Shown: positions 1-9,172, counted from the stretch's first letter. The stretch is 64,000 bases of DNA from Variovorax beijingensis (GCF_007828835.1 NZ_VIVL01000011.1:62001-126000); one strand, 5' to 3'. A program made the numbers and translations. Notes: generated by a model not told the origin, from the letters alone.

Positions 1-265
1 GGCGGCATTCCTTGAGCACATCGGCCGGAATGAGCCGGATGTTCAGCCAGATCAGGCCGGGCAGCAGCAAGGCGTCGTCGAGGTAGCCCAGAACGGGAAT
101 GAAATCGGGGATGAGGTCGATCGGGCTCAGCGCATAGGCGACGACGAAGGCCGCGAGCAGCTTGGCGAACCACGGCGTGCCCGGATGGCGATAGGCGAAC
201 CACAGGGTGACGCCATCGCGCTTGATGCGCGAGGCCCATTGCTTGATGCGTTGGAAAATGGTCAT
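1..265 (-). CDS. YkvA/DUF1232 family membrane protein (3' end cut by window)
   Basis: The reading frame starts at an ATG at 263-265 and runs off the left edge. The visible 88 residues begin MTIFQRIKQW and contain the DUF1232 signature: a basic N-terminus, then a segment around residues 36-60 with ALSPIDLIPDFIP followed by GYLDDALLLPGL. The function of this family is not established; members are small proteins with one or two hydrophobic segments, probably membrane-bound. The nearest upstream feature is the tRNA-Leu on the same strand, and the roughly 500 bp between them has no recognisable gene. The family assignment is secure; the role is unknown. Confidence 0.85.
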   Translation of the reverse strand, partial: MTIFQRIKQWASRIKRDGVTLWFAYRHPGTPWFAKLLAAFVVAYALSPIDLIPDFIPVLGYLDDALLLPGLIWLNIRLIPADVLKECR

Positions 266-719
266 GCTCGCAGGCTGCCGACCCGGTGCATTGTTTCGCG
301 TGTTAAGGTGCATCCCGGCTTCAAAGCTGTCGCAACCCCTGCAGATCCGCCGGCAATCCCCCGCGGCGAGCCAATGCCGCGCTCAACAGGAGGGGTTGTG
401 CGGTTCACCTCTACTGCCAACACGGTGTTATCGATTCGGTTGCTCTGCTTCTCGAGACTCTGCGCGATCATTCGTCGATGTACTGCGTCAGAATGGCGGA
501 AAGCCGCTTCTCCACGAGCGGGTTGCTGCATCATTTCATGAGACGAAGCCCGTTCCATTTGTTCGAATCCGTGCCGCCGACAAGCGCTTCGCAGAATGTT
601 CCACCTCAGGATCACGACGCTGTGCGCGGACGCGGCACACAACCGTCGGTGCGGCCAATCCTGGCCGCGATCGGCATCCGTGAGGGAGAACATCCCTCGA
701 TCATGTTCCCAGGGAAAAG
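266..719. other. intergenic stretch without a recognisable gene
   Basis: About 450 bp between the DUF1232 gene and the tRNA-Leu terminator. Open frames exist on both strands (longest about 160 codons on the minus strand), but none has a recognisable domain or a convincing ribosome binding site, and the composition looks less GC-rich than in the flanking genes. Because it lies next to the 3' end of a tRNA gene it could be a degraded insertion, but no integrase remnant or repeated tRNA tail was seen. Confidence 0.4.
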
Positions 720-720
720 A

Positions 721-755
721 AAAAACCCCTGTAAATCGATGATTCACAGGGGTTT
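721..755 (-). terminator. terminator of the tRNA-Leu transcript
   Basis: Perfect 10-bp inverted repeat (723-732 with 746-755, arms AAACCCCTGT) around a 13-nt loop. Read on the minus strand it is followed by a run of T, and it lies 15 nt past the encoded CCA end of the tRNA. This is a typical intrinsic terminator. Confidence 0.8.
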
Positions 756-769
756 CAGCTTGGTAGGGG

Positions 770-854
<85 letters not shown>

Positions 855-988
855 CCACATAGCTGCCGAAGCAGTTATGTTTTGAATTTCAGGAAAGAGA
901 GAATCATATCAAAAATAATGGCCATTCCAGCGGTCTGCTGGATGAATTTGAAGGAACTGTTCAAGGGCATCGCGACGGACACGGTTTC

Positions 989-3202
989 GTGCAGCGCGAC
1001 GACGGCGAAGCCGACATCTATCTGCCCCCGAACGAGATGCGTGCGGTGCTGCACAAGGACCGCGTCAAGGCGCGCGTGGTGCGGCAGGATCGGCGCGGAC
1101 GTCCCGAGGGGCGGGTGGTCGAAATCGTCGAGCGCCCCGAGCAGCCGATCATCGGCCGCCTGCTGCATGAAGGCGGCGTGTGGCTCGTCGCGCCCGAAGA
1201 CAAGCGCTACGGACAGGACGTCCTGATTCCCAAGGGTGCCACCGGCCCCGCCAAGGTGGGGCAGGTCGTCGTGGTGCAGCTCACCGAGCCGCCGGCGCTG
1301 TTCGGCCAGCCGGTCGGGCGCGTGAAGGAAGTATTGGGCGAGATCGACGATCCCGGCATGGAGATCGAGATCGCGGTGCGCAAGTACGGCGTGCCGCACG
1401 AATTTTCCGAGGCCTGCCTGGCCGAAGCCAAGGCGCTGCCTGAGAAGGTTCGCCCTGCCGACAAGAAAGGTCGGATCGACCTGACCGACGTGCCGCTGGT
1501 CACCATCGACGGCGAGGACGCGCGCGACTTCGACGACGCCGTGTACTGCGAGCCAGCCAAGGTCGGCCGCGGCAAGGGCTGGCGCCTGCTGGTGGCCATT
1601 GCCGACGTCAGCGCCTATGTGCAGACCGGCTCGGCCATCGACATCGATGCCTACGACCGCGCCACCAGTGTCTACTTTCCGCGCCGCGTGATCCCGATGC
1701 TGCCGGAGAAGCTGTCGAACGGCCTGTGCTCGCTGAACCCCGAGGTCGAACGCCTGTGCATGGTGTGCGACATGCTCGTGGCCGCCGACGGCGAGATCTA
1801 TGCCTACCAGTTCTACCCCGCGGTGATGTTCAGCCATGCCCGCTTCACCTACACCGAAGTCGCGGCCATCCTTGGCAACACGCGCGGCCCTGAAGCCGCC
1901 AAGCGCAAGGACCGCGTCAAGGACCTGCTGAACCTGGCCGACGTGTACAAGGCGCTGCTCAAGCAGCGCGGCAAGCGCGGCGCGGTCGACTTCGAAACCA
2001 CCGAGACGCAGATCATCTGCGACGACGCGGGCCGCATCGAGAAGATCGTGCCCCGCACGCGCAACGAGGCGCACCGCCTCATCGAAGAGGCCATGCTCGC
2101 GGCCAACGTGTGCAGCGCCGACTTCATCGCCGAGGGCAAGCACCCGGGCCTGTTCCGCGTGCACGAAGGCCCGACGCCCGAGAAGAAGGAAATCCTGCGC
2201 GGCTACCTGAAGGCCATGGGCGTGGGCTTGAGCATCACCGACGATCCGCGGCCCGGCGAGTTCCAGGCGATTGCCGAAGCCACCAAGGAGCGCCCCGACG
2301 CGCAGCAGATCCACACCATGCTGCTGCGATCGATGCAGCAGGCGATCTACACGCCGATCAACAGCGGCCATTTCGGCCTGGCGTACGAGGCCTACACGCA
2401 TTTCACGAGCCCGATCCGGCGCTACCCCGACCTGCTGGTGCACCGCGTGATCAAGGCCATTCTCGGCAAGACGCGCTACCAGCTGCCGATGCTGCCGACG
2501 CCGGGCGAGGCGCATGCCAAGCTCGCCAAGCGGCTGGCTTCGCGCGTCAAGGCGCCGACCACCAAGCCGCAGAAAGCCACGGTCGCGCCGACCAAGGAAG
2601 TGCTGGCCTGGGAAGCGGCCGGCCTGCATTGCAGCGCCAACGAGCGCCGCGCCGACGAAGCCAGCCGCGACGTCGAAGCCTGGCTCAAGTGCAAGTACAT
2701 GCGTGAGCACCTGGGCGAGGAGTATGGCGGCGTGGTCACGGCGGCCACGACCTTCGGCATCTTCGTGACGCTCGATGCAATGTACGTCGAGGGGCTGGTG
2801 CACATCACCGAACTCGGCGGCGAATACTTCAAGTTCGACGAGATGCGCCAGGAACTGCGCGGCGAGCGCACCGGCATCCGCTACGCCATCGGCACTCGCG
2901 TGCGGGTGCAGGTGAGCCGCGTCGACCTGGACGGGCGCAAGATCGATTTCCGCCTGGTGCGCGAGGGCGAAGACCTCACCACGCGCGCCATGAAGGACAA
3001 GGGCGCGGCCCCGGCCGGCGTGCCGGTCAAGGCATCGGCCAAGCGCAGTTCGCGCCACAAGGCCGAAGCCGTTCCAGAGCAGCGCGTCGAGCGCAGCGCC
3101 GCCGTTGCCGCTGCGGGCCCGCAGTCGGCGATGCAGGCTTTCAAGTCGGCCGTCAAGAAGGCCGCCAACAAGATGAAGGGCCGCAAACCCCGCCGCGCAT
3201 GA
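989..3202 (+). CDS. rnr: ribonuclease R (true start probably upstream)
   Basis: 3'-to-5' processive exoribonuclease that degrades structured RNA. The catalytic RNB domain shows the metal-binding stretch VTIDGEDARDFDDAVY (about residues 171-186 counting from the GTG at 989) and FTSPIRRYPDLL (about 473). An S1 RNA-binding domain follows (about 578-665), then a Lys/Arg-rich tail typical of RNase R rather than RNase II. The first conventional start codon in frame is GTG 989, but the frame is open back to 863 and the upstream codons encode the conserved first strand of the N-terminal cold-shock domain (EGTVQGHRDGHGFV). The GTG would therefore truncate the domain. No ATG, GTG or TTG lies between the stop at 860 and 989; an ATC at 908, six bases after GAGAG, is a candidate. 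A start-codon change or sequence error is also possible. Confidence 0.9.
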   Translation: MQRDDGEADIYLPPNEMRAVLHKDRVKARVVRQDRRGRPEGRVVEIVERPEQPIIGRLLHEGGVWLVAPEDKRYGQDVLIPKGATGPAKVGQVVVVQLTEPPALFGQPVGRVKEVLGEIDDPGMEIEIAVRKYGVPHEFSEACLAEAKALPEKVRPADKKGRIDLTDVPLVTIDGEDARDFDDAVYCEPAKVGRGKGWRLLVAIADVSAYVQTGSAIDIDAYDRATSVYFPRRVIPMLPEKLSNGLCSLNPEVERLCMVCDMLVAADGEIYAYQFYPAVMFSHARFTYTEVAAILGNTRGPEAAKRKDRVKDLLNLADVYKALLKQRGKRGAVDFETTETQIICDDAGRIEKIVPRTRNEAHRLIEEAMLAANVCSADFIAEGKHPGLFRVHEGPTPEKKEILRGYLKAMGVGLSITDDPRPGEFQAIAEATKERPDAQQIHTMLLRSMQQAIYTPINSGHFGLAYEAYTHFTSPIRRYPDLLVHRVIKAILGKTRYQLPMLPTPGEAHAKLAKRLASRVKAPTTKPQKATVAPTKEVLAWEAAGLHCSANERRADEASRDVEAWLKCKYMREHLGEEYGGVVTAATTFGIFVTLDAMYVEGLVHITELGGEYFKFDEMRQELRGERTGIRYAIGTRVRVQVSRVDLDGRKIDFRLVREGEDLTTRAMKDKGAAPAGVPVKASAKRSSRHKAEAVPEQRVERSAAVAAAGPQSAMQAFKSAVKKAANKMKGRKPRRA

Positions 3203-3260
3203 CGCACGGCGCCGCATTGCATCCCATCCATATAGACAAACCGAGAAGGAGACACCGAGC

Positions 3261-4025
3261 ATGAGCGTGGAAAACAACAAGGGCCGCATCGCAATCGTCA
3301 CGGGCGCCGGCACGGGCATAGGCCGCGCCGCGGCGCTGGCATTGCTGGCCGACGGCTGGAGCGTGGCCCTGGCGGGGCGCCGCCTCGAGCCGCTGGAACA
3401 GGTCGCCGAAGAGTCCGGCGCCGGTGCGCGCGCCTTCGCGGTGCCCACCGACGTGGCCAATGCGGAATCGGTGCAGGCGCTGTTCGCCGCCGCGGTGGAG
3501 CGCTTCGGCCGCGTCGACCTGCTGTTCAACAACGCCGGCGTGGGCAATCCGCCGGGTCCGTTCGAGGACTGGACGCCCGAGCAGTGGCGCGGCGTGGTCG
3601 ACATCAACCTGAGCGGCATGTTCTTCTGCATCCAGCAGGCGTTCCGCACGATGAAGGCGCAGACGCCGCGCGGCGGCCGCATCATCAACAACGGCTCCAT
3701 CTCCGCCACCGCGCCGCGGCCCAATTCCGCGGCGTACACCGCGACCAAGCACGCGGTCGAGGGCCTCACCAAGACCGCTTCGCTCGACGGGCGCAAGTAC
3801 GACATCGCGGTCGGCCAGATCGACGTGGGCAACGCCATGACGGAACTGGCTGCGCGCATGGCCAAGGGCGTGCCGCAGGCCAACGGCGAACTCGCGATCG
3901 AGCCGCTGATGGACGTGAAGATCGTGGGCCAGTCGGTGCTCTACATGGCGAACCTGCCGCTGGAGGCCAACGTGCTGTTCCATACGGTCATGGCGACGAA
4001 GATGCCCTTCGTCGGTCGCGGCTAG
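3261..4025 (+). CDS. SDR family NAD(P)-dependent oxidoreductase
   Basis: 254-residue classical short-chain dehydrogenase/reductase, cytosolic. It has the cofactor motif TGAGTGIG (residues 14-21), the structural motif NNAG near 90, and the active-site YTATK (Tyr159, Lys163) with the catalytic Ser in NGSIS. The start ATG follows a good ribosome binding site (GAAGGAGA). It lies 58 bp downstream of rnr on the same strand and ends 6 bp from the convergent nnr gene. The substrate cannot be told from the sequence. Confidence 0.88.
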   Translation: MSVENNKGRIAIVTGAGTGIGRAAALALLADGWSVALAGRRLEPLEQVAEESGAGARAFAVPTDVANAESVQALFAAAVERFGRVDLLFNNAGVGNPPGPFEDWTPEQWRGVVDINLSGMFFCIQQAFRTMKAQTPRGGRIINNGSISATAPRPNSAAYTATKHAVEGLTKTASLDGRKYDIAVGQIDVGNAMTELAARMAKGVPQANGELAIEPLMDVKIVGQSVLYMANLPLEANVLFHTVMATKMPFVGRG

Positions 4026-4031
4026 AACTCG

Positions 4032-5492
4032 TCAGCAGGGCGCCTGGCGCGCCAGCGCGCCGGCCGTCAGCGGGGGCGCGCCGGCCGGCCAGGTGTCGGC
4101 GATGCGGCCGTGGTGCCAGACGGCTTCGCAGGCCGCCTCGAATGGTGGCCGCCGCGCCGCCAGTGCGGCGCCGATCATTCCCGCGAGCACGTCGCCGGTG
4201 CCGGCGGTTGCCAGCTTCGCGTTGCCAGTCGGATTGAGCACCGGCGGCGTGCCGCCGCCCTCGGCAATCACTGTTCCCGATCCCTTGAGCACGGCGACCA
4301 CGCCGTAGCGCGACGCGAGCTGGCGGGCGGCTGCGAGCCTGTCGGCCTGGATGTCGGCGGCCGTGCAGTTCAGCAGGCGTGCGGCTTCGAGCGGATGCGG
4401 GGTGATCACCGTCGGCCTGCCGCGCCGGGCGCGCGATGCCAGCTGGGCCTGCAGCGCGCCATCGACCGCGATGGCATTCAGTGCATCGGCGTCGAGCACC
4501 AGCGCGGCCGCCGTCGCCAGCACGCGCGGCAGCACCGCGCGGATGTCCGCGCCGCCGCCGCATCCGCAGACCGCTGTCATGCCCGAGAGATCGAGCGACT
4601 TGGCGTCTCGCAGCATCAGTTCGGGCTGCGCCAGGTCGACCGGGGCCGCGCTCGCGTCGAGCAGTCCGACGAACACGCGGCCCGCACCCGCATGCAGCGC
4701 GGCGGAGCCGGCCAGCAGCGCGGCGCCCGCCATGCCGGATGCACCGCCGATCACCGCGACATCGCCATAGCTGCCCTTGTGCGAGGCGTGGCTGCGCGGG
4801 GTATCCGCCGGTGCGCCCGCCAGGCGCGCGACCGGCGCCTCGCCGGCGCTGCTGCAGCCCAGGTCGTCGAACCAGACCGTGCCCGCGGCATCGCGGCCCT
4901 GCGCTGTGACCAGGCCGGGCTTGAGGGTCAGGAAGCTCAGGCAGAAGCGGCGCGAAGCGTCAGCTGCACGGGGCTCGGCGTTTGAAGCGCCGGTGTCGGC
5001 ATTCAGCCCGGAGGGCACATCGACGCTGAGCACCGGCGCGGCCATCTCATGCATCCGCCGCAGCCAATCGGCCATGAGCTTTTCGGGAGGCCGGCTCGAT
5101 CCGATGCCGAGCAGCGCGTCGATCGCCAGATCGCAGCTCACAGGCGGCTCCGGCGCGAAGATCACCCCGGTATCGCGGGCCCGTTGCAGCGACGCCCTGG
5201 CATCCGGCGGCAGCCGGTCTTCATCGCCCGCGAAGGTCGCGATGGGCAGGAAGCCGCGGTGCTGCAGCTGCGCAGCAGCTTCGAATCCGTCGCCGCCGTT
5301 GTTGCCCGGCCCGCAGGCGACCCAGATCGTCCGCGCATGCGGCGCCAGTGCCATCGCGAGCCGCGCTACGGCCAGGCCCGCGCGCTGCATCAGCGTGTGA
5401 GGGGGCAGGGCGGCCGCCGCTTTCTGTTCGATGCGACGCGTTGCCGCAATGTCGAACAGGTCACAGGCGGTGGCGGGCGTGATGCGTTGCAT
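4032..5492 (-). CDS. nnr: bifunctional NAD(P)HX epimerase / ADP-dependent dehydratase
   Basis: Repairs hydrated NADH and NADPH. The 486-residue protein joins the N-terminal YjeF epimerase domain (about 1-210, with CGPGNNGGDGFEAA near 60-74) to the C-terminal carbohydrate-kinase-like dehydratase domain (from about 240, with the ATP/ADP-site motif GTGDVLAGMIGA at about 431-442). The length fits the bacterial fusion. It is convergent with the SDR gene and 49 bp downstream of the dadA-like gene, so probably co-transcribed with it. The ATG start at 5490-5492 is the natural N-terminus of the family. Confidence 0.93.
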   Translation of the reverse strand: MQRITPATACDLFDIAATRRIEQKAAAALPPHTLMQRAGLAVARLAMALAPHARTIWVACGPGNNGGDGFEAAAQLQHRGFLPIATFAGDEDRLPPDARASLQRARDTGVIFAPEPPVSCDLAIDALLGIGSSRPPEKLMADWLRRMHEMAAPVLSVDVPSGLNADTGASNAEPRAADASRRFCLSFLTLKPGLVTAQGRDAAGTVWFDDLGCSSAGEAPVARLAGAPADTPRSHASHKGSYGDVAVIGGASGMAGAALLAGSAALHAGAGRVFVGLLDASAAPVDLAQPELMLRDAKSLDLSGMTAVCGCGGGADIRAVLPRVLATAAALVLDADALNAIAVDGALQAQLASRARRGRPTVITPHPLEAARLLNCTAADIQADRLAAARQLASRYGVVAVLKGSGTVIAEGGGTPPVLNPTGNAKLATAGTGDVLAGMIGAALAARRPPFEAACEAVWHHGRIADTWPAGAPPLTAGALARQAPC

Positions 5493-5541
5493 GGGCCGAT
5501 TCTGCCCGCCTGAAGCCGCGCCTGCGCAGCTGCGGCCCAGC

Positions 5542-6795
5542 CTACTGGGCGAGCCGCTCGATGCCCAGGCCTTCGAGGTCGACGCCAGCGTCGCGGCCGC
5601 CGATCAGGTCGGCCACCACGCGTGCGCTGCCGCACGACAGCGCCCATCCGCTCGAACCGTGGCCCAGATTGAGCCAGACGCCCGGTACGCCGCTGGTACC
5701 GAGCACCGGCGGGCCATCGGGCAGCATCGGGCGCGCGCCCTTCCATTGCTGCACGCCCGACTGCAGCGTTGCGGCGCCCGGAAACCAGTCGTGCAGCACC
5801 TTGTAGAGCGTTTGCACGGCCGAGGCATTCATCGAACTCAGGGAGCCGCCGATCTCGGCGCCGCCGGCCACGCGCACGCGCTGGCCCAGGCGCGAGATCG
5901 CAACCTTGTAGCGCTCGTCCATCACGGCGCTGCGCGGCGCGTTGAGCGATTCGCGGATCGGCGCGCTGATCGAATGGCCGTACACCGGCGCCAGCGGAAT
6001 CCGCAACCCGAGCGGCCGCAGCAGCGTGGCCGAGGCAAGACCGGCGCACACCACCACCGCATCGAAGCGCAGCGGCGGCGAGCCACTGGCGAGCGAGACG
6101 GAGGTGGGGGCCGCGCGGCTCAGCGGCGCAATGTCGCAGTTGAAATGGAACTGGGCGCCGAGCGCCTCGGCTTCCCACTTGAGAAGCAGTGCGAACTGGC
6201 GGCAGTTGGCCACTTCGTCCTCGGGCAGGTGGATCGCACCCGCAAGCGCCGTTTCGGTGCTGAGCGCGGGCTCGATGCGGCGGGCCTCGTCGGCGTCCAC
6301 CTCCCTGAAGACGCTGCCGGCCGCGCGCAGCACCTCGAGGCCTGGCTGGACCAGTTTTTTCTCGCGCTTGGAGCGCAGCAGCACGAGGTAGCCGTCGCTG
6401 CGTTCGTAGCTCAGTTCGCGCGCTTCGGTCACTTCGTGCAGCCGGGTGCGGCTGTAGAACGCCAGGCGCTGCATGCGGGCGCGGTTGGCCAGGTAGGTTT
6501 CGAGCTTGCAGGCCTTCTGCCAGCGCGACATCCAGCCGAGGTCGCGTGGGCTCAGCGGCCAGCGCAGCTTGATGGCGCCGTGCGGCGACAGCAGTGAGCG
6601 CAGCACCTTGGCGCGCATGCCCGGCGCGGCCCAGGGCGTGACGTAGCCCGGCGCGACCACTCCCGCATTCGCAAAACTGGATTCCTCGGCGGCGGCGCCA
6701 CGGCGCTCGAACACGGAAACTTCATGGCCATCCGAAACCAGTTCCCAGGCGGTTGTGACGCCGATGATGCCGGCGCCCACGATCGCGATTTTCAT
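5542..6795 (-). CDS. dadA: D-amino acid dehydrogenase small-subunit-like FAD oxidoreductase
   Basis: FAD-dependent oxidative deaminase of the DAO superfamily. The protein begins MKIAIVGAGIIG, placing the dinucleotide-binding motif at residues 7-12, as in DadA; an in-frame upstream extension is possible but would precede the Rossmann strand. FANAGVVAPGYV and the C-terminal NLGHGSSGWALSCGSA are typical of DadA, which feeds electrons to the respiratory chain while converting D-amino acids to 2-oxo acids. Length is 417 residues, as usual. It lies between an amidase and nnr on the same strand. Other members of the family (glycine or D-hydroxyproline oxidases) cannot be excluded. Confidence 0.85.
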   Translation of the reverse strand: MKIAIVGAGIIGVTTAWELVSDGHEVSVFERRGAAAEESSFANAGVVAPGYVTPWAAPGMRAKVLRSLLSPHGAIKLRWPLSPRDLGWMSRWQKACKLETYLANRARMQRLAFYSRTRLHEVTEARELSYERSDGYLVLLRSKREKKLVQPGLEVLRAAGSVFREVDADEARRIEPALSTETALAGAIHLPEDEVANCRQFALLLKWEAEALGAQFHFNCDIAPLSRAAPTSVSLASGSPPLRFDAVVVCAGLASATLLRPLGLRIPLAPVYGHSISAPIRESLNAPRSAVMDERYKVAISRLGQRVRVAGGAEIGGSLSSMNASAVQTLYKVLHDWFPGAATLQSGVQQWKGARPMLPDGPPVLGTSGVPGVWLNLGHGSSGWALSCGSARVVADLIGGRDAGVDLEGLGIERLAQ

Positions 6796-6847
6796 TGAAT
6801 TTTTGAGTAAGAAGAGATGGCCAGCGCCCGTCGATCGGTGCGCGAGG

Positions 6848-8173
6848 CTATTGTTTTTGCAGCGCTTTTTCTGCTTGCAGCGCGACCGCCAGGACGGCGT
6901 CGTCGTGCAGCGAGGCATGCCACAGCATCAGGCCCACCGGCAACTCGCCGGCGGCGTGGCAGGGCAGCGAGATGGCGCAGCCGTCGAGCATGTTGACGAT
7001 CGACGGGTTGCGCAGCAGCAGCGCATTGATGCGGAAGAATTCGTCATCGCGCTCGGCGCCCGGGGCGACGCCCGCAATGGCGGGCGCGGTGATCGGCACG
7101 GTGGGCGAGAGCACCGCGTCGAAAGGGGTCAGCGCCGCCTCGACGCGGATGATCCAGTCGCGCCGGGCGTGCACGAGATCGATGTATTCGTGCGCCTTCA
7201 TGGAGGCGCCCCGCAGGATGCGCTGGGCCACGCGAGGGTCGTAGCCGGCACCGCTGCGCTCGAGCAGCAGCCGGTGCCAGGCATAGGATTCAGCCGCCGA
7301 AAAACCGCCGGTGGCGTTGATCGCCTGCAGTTCCGCGAGTTCCGGCAGCTCGATCTCCTCGATCCGGGCACCACCATCGCGCAGTGTTCGCAACGCATCT
7401 TCGAAGGCTCGGGCCACAGCGGGCTCGATGCCGTCGAAGAAAACGTTCTTCACGACGGCAAGCCGGTATGCTCCCAGCGAGGCCGCACCGGCGGTCACAC
7501 GGCGCGCCGCAAGGATCTCGTGCACGGCGACGGCGTCGCGCACCGAGCGCGTCATCGCGCAGACGGTGTCGAGCGTGGTCGACAGCGGCAGGGCGCCCTG
7601 GGTCGGCACCAGCCGGGCGGTGCTCTTGAAGCCCACGATGCCGTTCAGCGCCGCGGGAATGCGGATCGAGCCGCCCGTGTCGGAGCCCAGGCCGATGAAG
7701 GCCGCCCCGCTGGCGACCGAGACGGCGGCGCCGGAGGACGAGCCGCCCGGGATGCGCGGCGTGGCCGCATCGCTCGCGTTGGCCGGCGTGCCGTGATGCG
7801 GGTTGACTCCCACGCCGGAAAAGGCGAATTCCGTCATGTTGGTGCGGCCCGTCAGCACGCCACCCGCGGCGCACAGCCGTGCCACCGCGACGGCATCGGC
7901 CTTGGCGGCCGGCGCATGCGAAAGCACCACGGAGCCCGCCGGAGTCGGCTGCCCCTCGACGTCGAACAGGTCCTTGGCGGTGAAGGCAAGGCCGGCGAGC
8001 CGGCTCTGCGGCGCCGAGCCGGCGGCCTGCCGGCGGGCTTCGTCGAACAGCGTGCGGGTGAATACGTGGCTGCAGGCCGGGGACTGGGCAATGCCGATGG
8101 CGCGCTCCAATTCGGTGCATGCATCGGTGCCACCTGCCAGAAGGTTCAGACGGGTGGCGTGGAGGTCGTTCAT
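6848..8173 (-). CDS. amidase (amidase-signature family)
   Basis: 441-residue amidase-signature enzyme hydrolysing a carboxamide bond. The Ser-cisSer-Lys triad is visible: Lys67 in FTAKDLFDVEG, cis-Ser about 145 in PGGSSSGAA, and nucleophile Ser169 in GSDTGGSIR. Start chosen at ATG 8171-8173; a longer in-frame frame reaches 8377 but would run through the rpsB promoter and leader. It is 52 bp upstream of the dadA-like gene on the same strand, so the two may act in one amide or amino acid catabolic step. It is not GatA: no gatB or gatC is nearby and the protein is shorter. Substrate unknown. Confidence 0.87.
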   Translation of the reverse strand: MNDLHATRLNLLAGGTDACTELERAIGIAQSPACSHVFTRTLFDEARRQAAGSAPQSRLAGLAFTAKDLFDVEGQPTPAGSVVLSHAPAAKADAVAVARLCAAGGVLTGRTNMTEFAFSGVGVNPHHGTPANASDAATPRIPGGSSSGAAVSVASGAAFIGLGSDTGGSIRIPAALNGIVGFKSTARLVPTQGALPLSTTLDTVCAMTRSVRDAVAVHEILAARRVTAGAASLGAYRLAVVKNVFFDGIEPAVARAFEDALRTLRDGGARIEEIELPELAELQAINATGGFSAAESYAWHRLLLERSGAGYDPRVAQRILRGASMKAHEYIDLVHARRDWIIRVEAALTPFDAVLSPTVPITAPAIAGVAPGAERDDEFFRINALLLRNPSIVNMLDGCAISLPCHAAGELPVGLMLWHASLHDDAVLAVALQAEKALQKQ

Positions 8174-8241
8174 GGGTGGGCTGGGAGGGCGCGGACGGCT
8201 CGGTTCCGGGGTGGACAAGGAGAAGGGGCGAAAGAGGGCCG

Positions 8242-8250
8242 TGCTATACT
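8242..8250 (+). promoter_or_regulatory. extended -10 promoter of rpsB
   Basis: TGCTATACT matches an extended -10 element (TGn plus TATACT, one mismatch from TATAAT). No good -35 lies 17 bp upstream, which extended -10 promoters tolerate. It would give an rpsB leader of about 140 nt and is divergent from the amidase gene. Confidence 0.65.
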
Positions 8251-8332
8251 CTTTGGGTTTCGCTGAACATGTGACGGCTTTCGTCGCACCCAGCCAAACA
8301 CATTCGCAAACCGGCCCATTCAAGGTGTTGTG

Positions 8333-8387
8333 ACTCCATTCGAAGGAGGCACAAAACGGGCTGGATTTTAGACCCAACCTTTGGAGT
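8333..8387 (+). promoter_or_regulatory. rpsB leader with possible Shine-Dalgarno sequestration
   Basis: ACTCCA (8333-8338) is complementary to TGGAGT (8382-8387), which contains the rpsB Shine-Dalgarno. The same CTCC can instead pair with GGAG at 8345-8348, inside a decoy AAGGAGG that has no start codon after it. The alternative pairings would suit S2 autoregulation of rpsB-tsf, which is known in other bacteria; this particular structure is my inference. Confidence 0.35.
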
Positions 8388-8395
8388 AATTTTCA

Positions 8396-9148
8396 ATGTC
8401 TACCACCATGCGCGAAATGCTGGAAGCCGGTGTCCACTTCGGTCACCAAACCCGCTTCTGGAACCCCAAGATGGCCCCGTACATCTTCGGCCATCGCAAC
8501 AAGATTCACATCATCAACCTGGAAAAGTCGCTCCCGATGTTCCAGGACGCGATGAAGTACGCCAAGCAGCTCACCGCCAACCGCGGCACGATCCTGATGG
8601 TCGGCACCAAGCGCCAGGCCCGTGAAATCGTGGCTGCCGAAGCCCGCCGCGCCGGCGTGCCTTTCGTCGACACCCGCTGGCTCGGCGGCATGCTGACCAA
8701 CTTCAAGACGGTCAAGACCTCGATCAAGCGCCTGAAGGACATGAAGGCCCAGCAGGAAGCCGGCCTCGAAAGCCTGAGCAAGAAAGAGCAGCTCACCTTC
8801 ACCCGTGAAATCGAGAAGCTCGAGAAGGACATCGGCGGCATCCAGGACATGACCGCGCTGCCTGACGCCATCTTCGTGATCGATGTGGGCTTCCACAAGA
8901 TCGCCGTGGCCGAGGCCAAGAAGCTGGGCATTCCGCTGATCGGCGTGGTCGACTCCAACCACTCGCCCGAAGGCATCGACTACGTGATCCCGGGCAACGA
9001 CGACTCGTCGAAGGCCGTCACGCTCTACGCCCGCGGCATCGCCGACGCGATCATCGAAGGCCGCAACAGCGCCACCGGCGACGTGGTCAAAGCCATTGCC
9101 GAAGGCAGCGATGAATTCGTCGAAGTCGAAGAGGGCGCCTCGGCCTGA
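8396..9148 (+). CDS. rpsB: 30S ribosomal protein S2
   Basis: 250-residue small-subunit protein needed for recruitment of S1. It starts MSTTMREMLEAGVHFGHQTR, the standard S2 N-terminus, and contains the S2 signatures RWLGGMLTNFKT (about 98-109) and IPLIGVVDSNHSPEGIDY (about 180-197). The Shine-Dalgarno TGGAG sits 9 nt before the ATG. It opens the rpsB-tsf-pyrH-frr operon. A strong hairpin with a T run after the stop codon probably reduces read-through into tsf. Confidence 0.98.
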   Translation: MSTTMREMLEAGVHFGHQTRFWNPKMAPYIFGHRNKIHIINLEKSLPMFQDAMKYAKQLTANRGTILMVGTKRQAREIVAAEARRAGVPFVDTRWLGGMLTNFKTVKTSIKRLKDMKAQQEAGLESLSKKEQLTFTREIEKLEKDIGGIQDMTALPDAIFVIDVGFHKIAVAEAKKLGIPLIGVVDSNHSPEGIDYVIPGNDDSSKAVTLYARGIADAIIEGRNSATGDVVKAIAEGSDEFVEVEEGASA

Positions 9149-9172
9149 TCGAGTGCTCTCACGCGCCTGAAG

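Noticed and set aside
262..747. 161-codon minus-strand ORF between the DUF1232 gene and tRNA-Leu
   Set aside because: No recognisable domain, no ribosome binding site, and it overlaps the tRNA terminator; low-complexity Arg-rich content.
875..3883. 1002-codon open frame on the minus strand opposite rnr and the SDR gene
   Set aside because: Shadow of the GC-rich codon usage: Arg/Ala/His-rich, no domain, while the plus strand holds intact RNase R and SDR genes.
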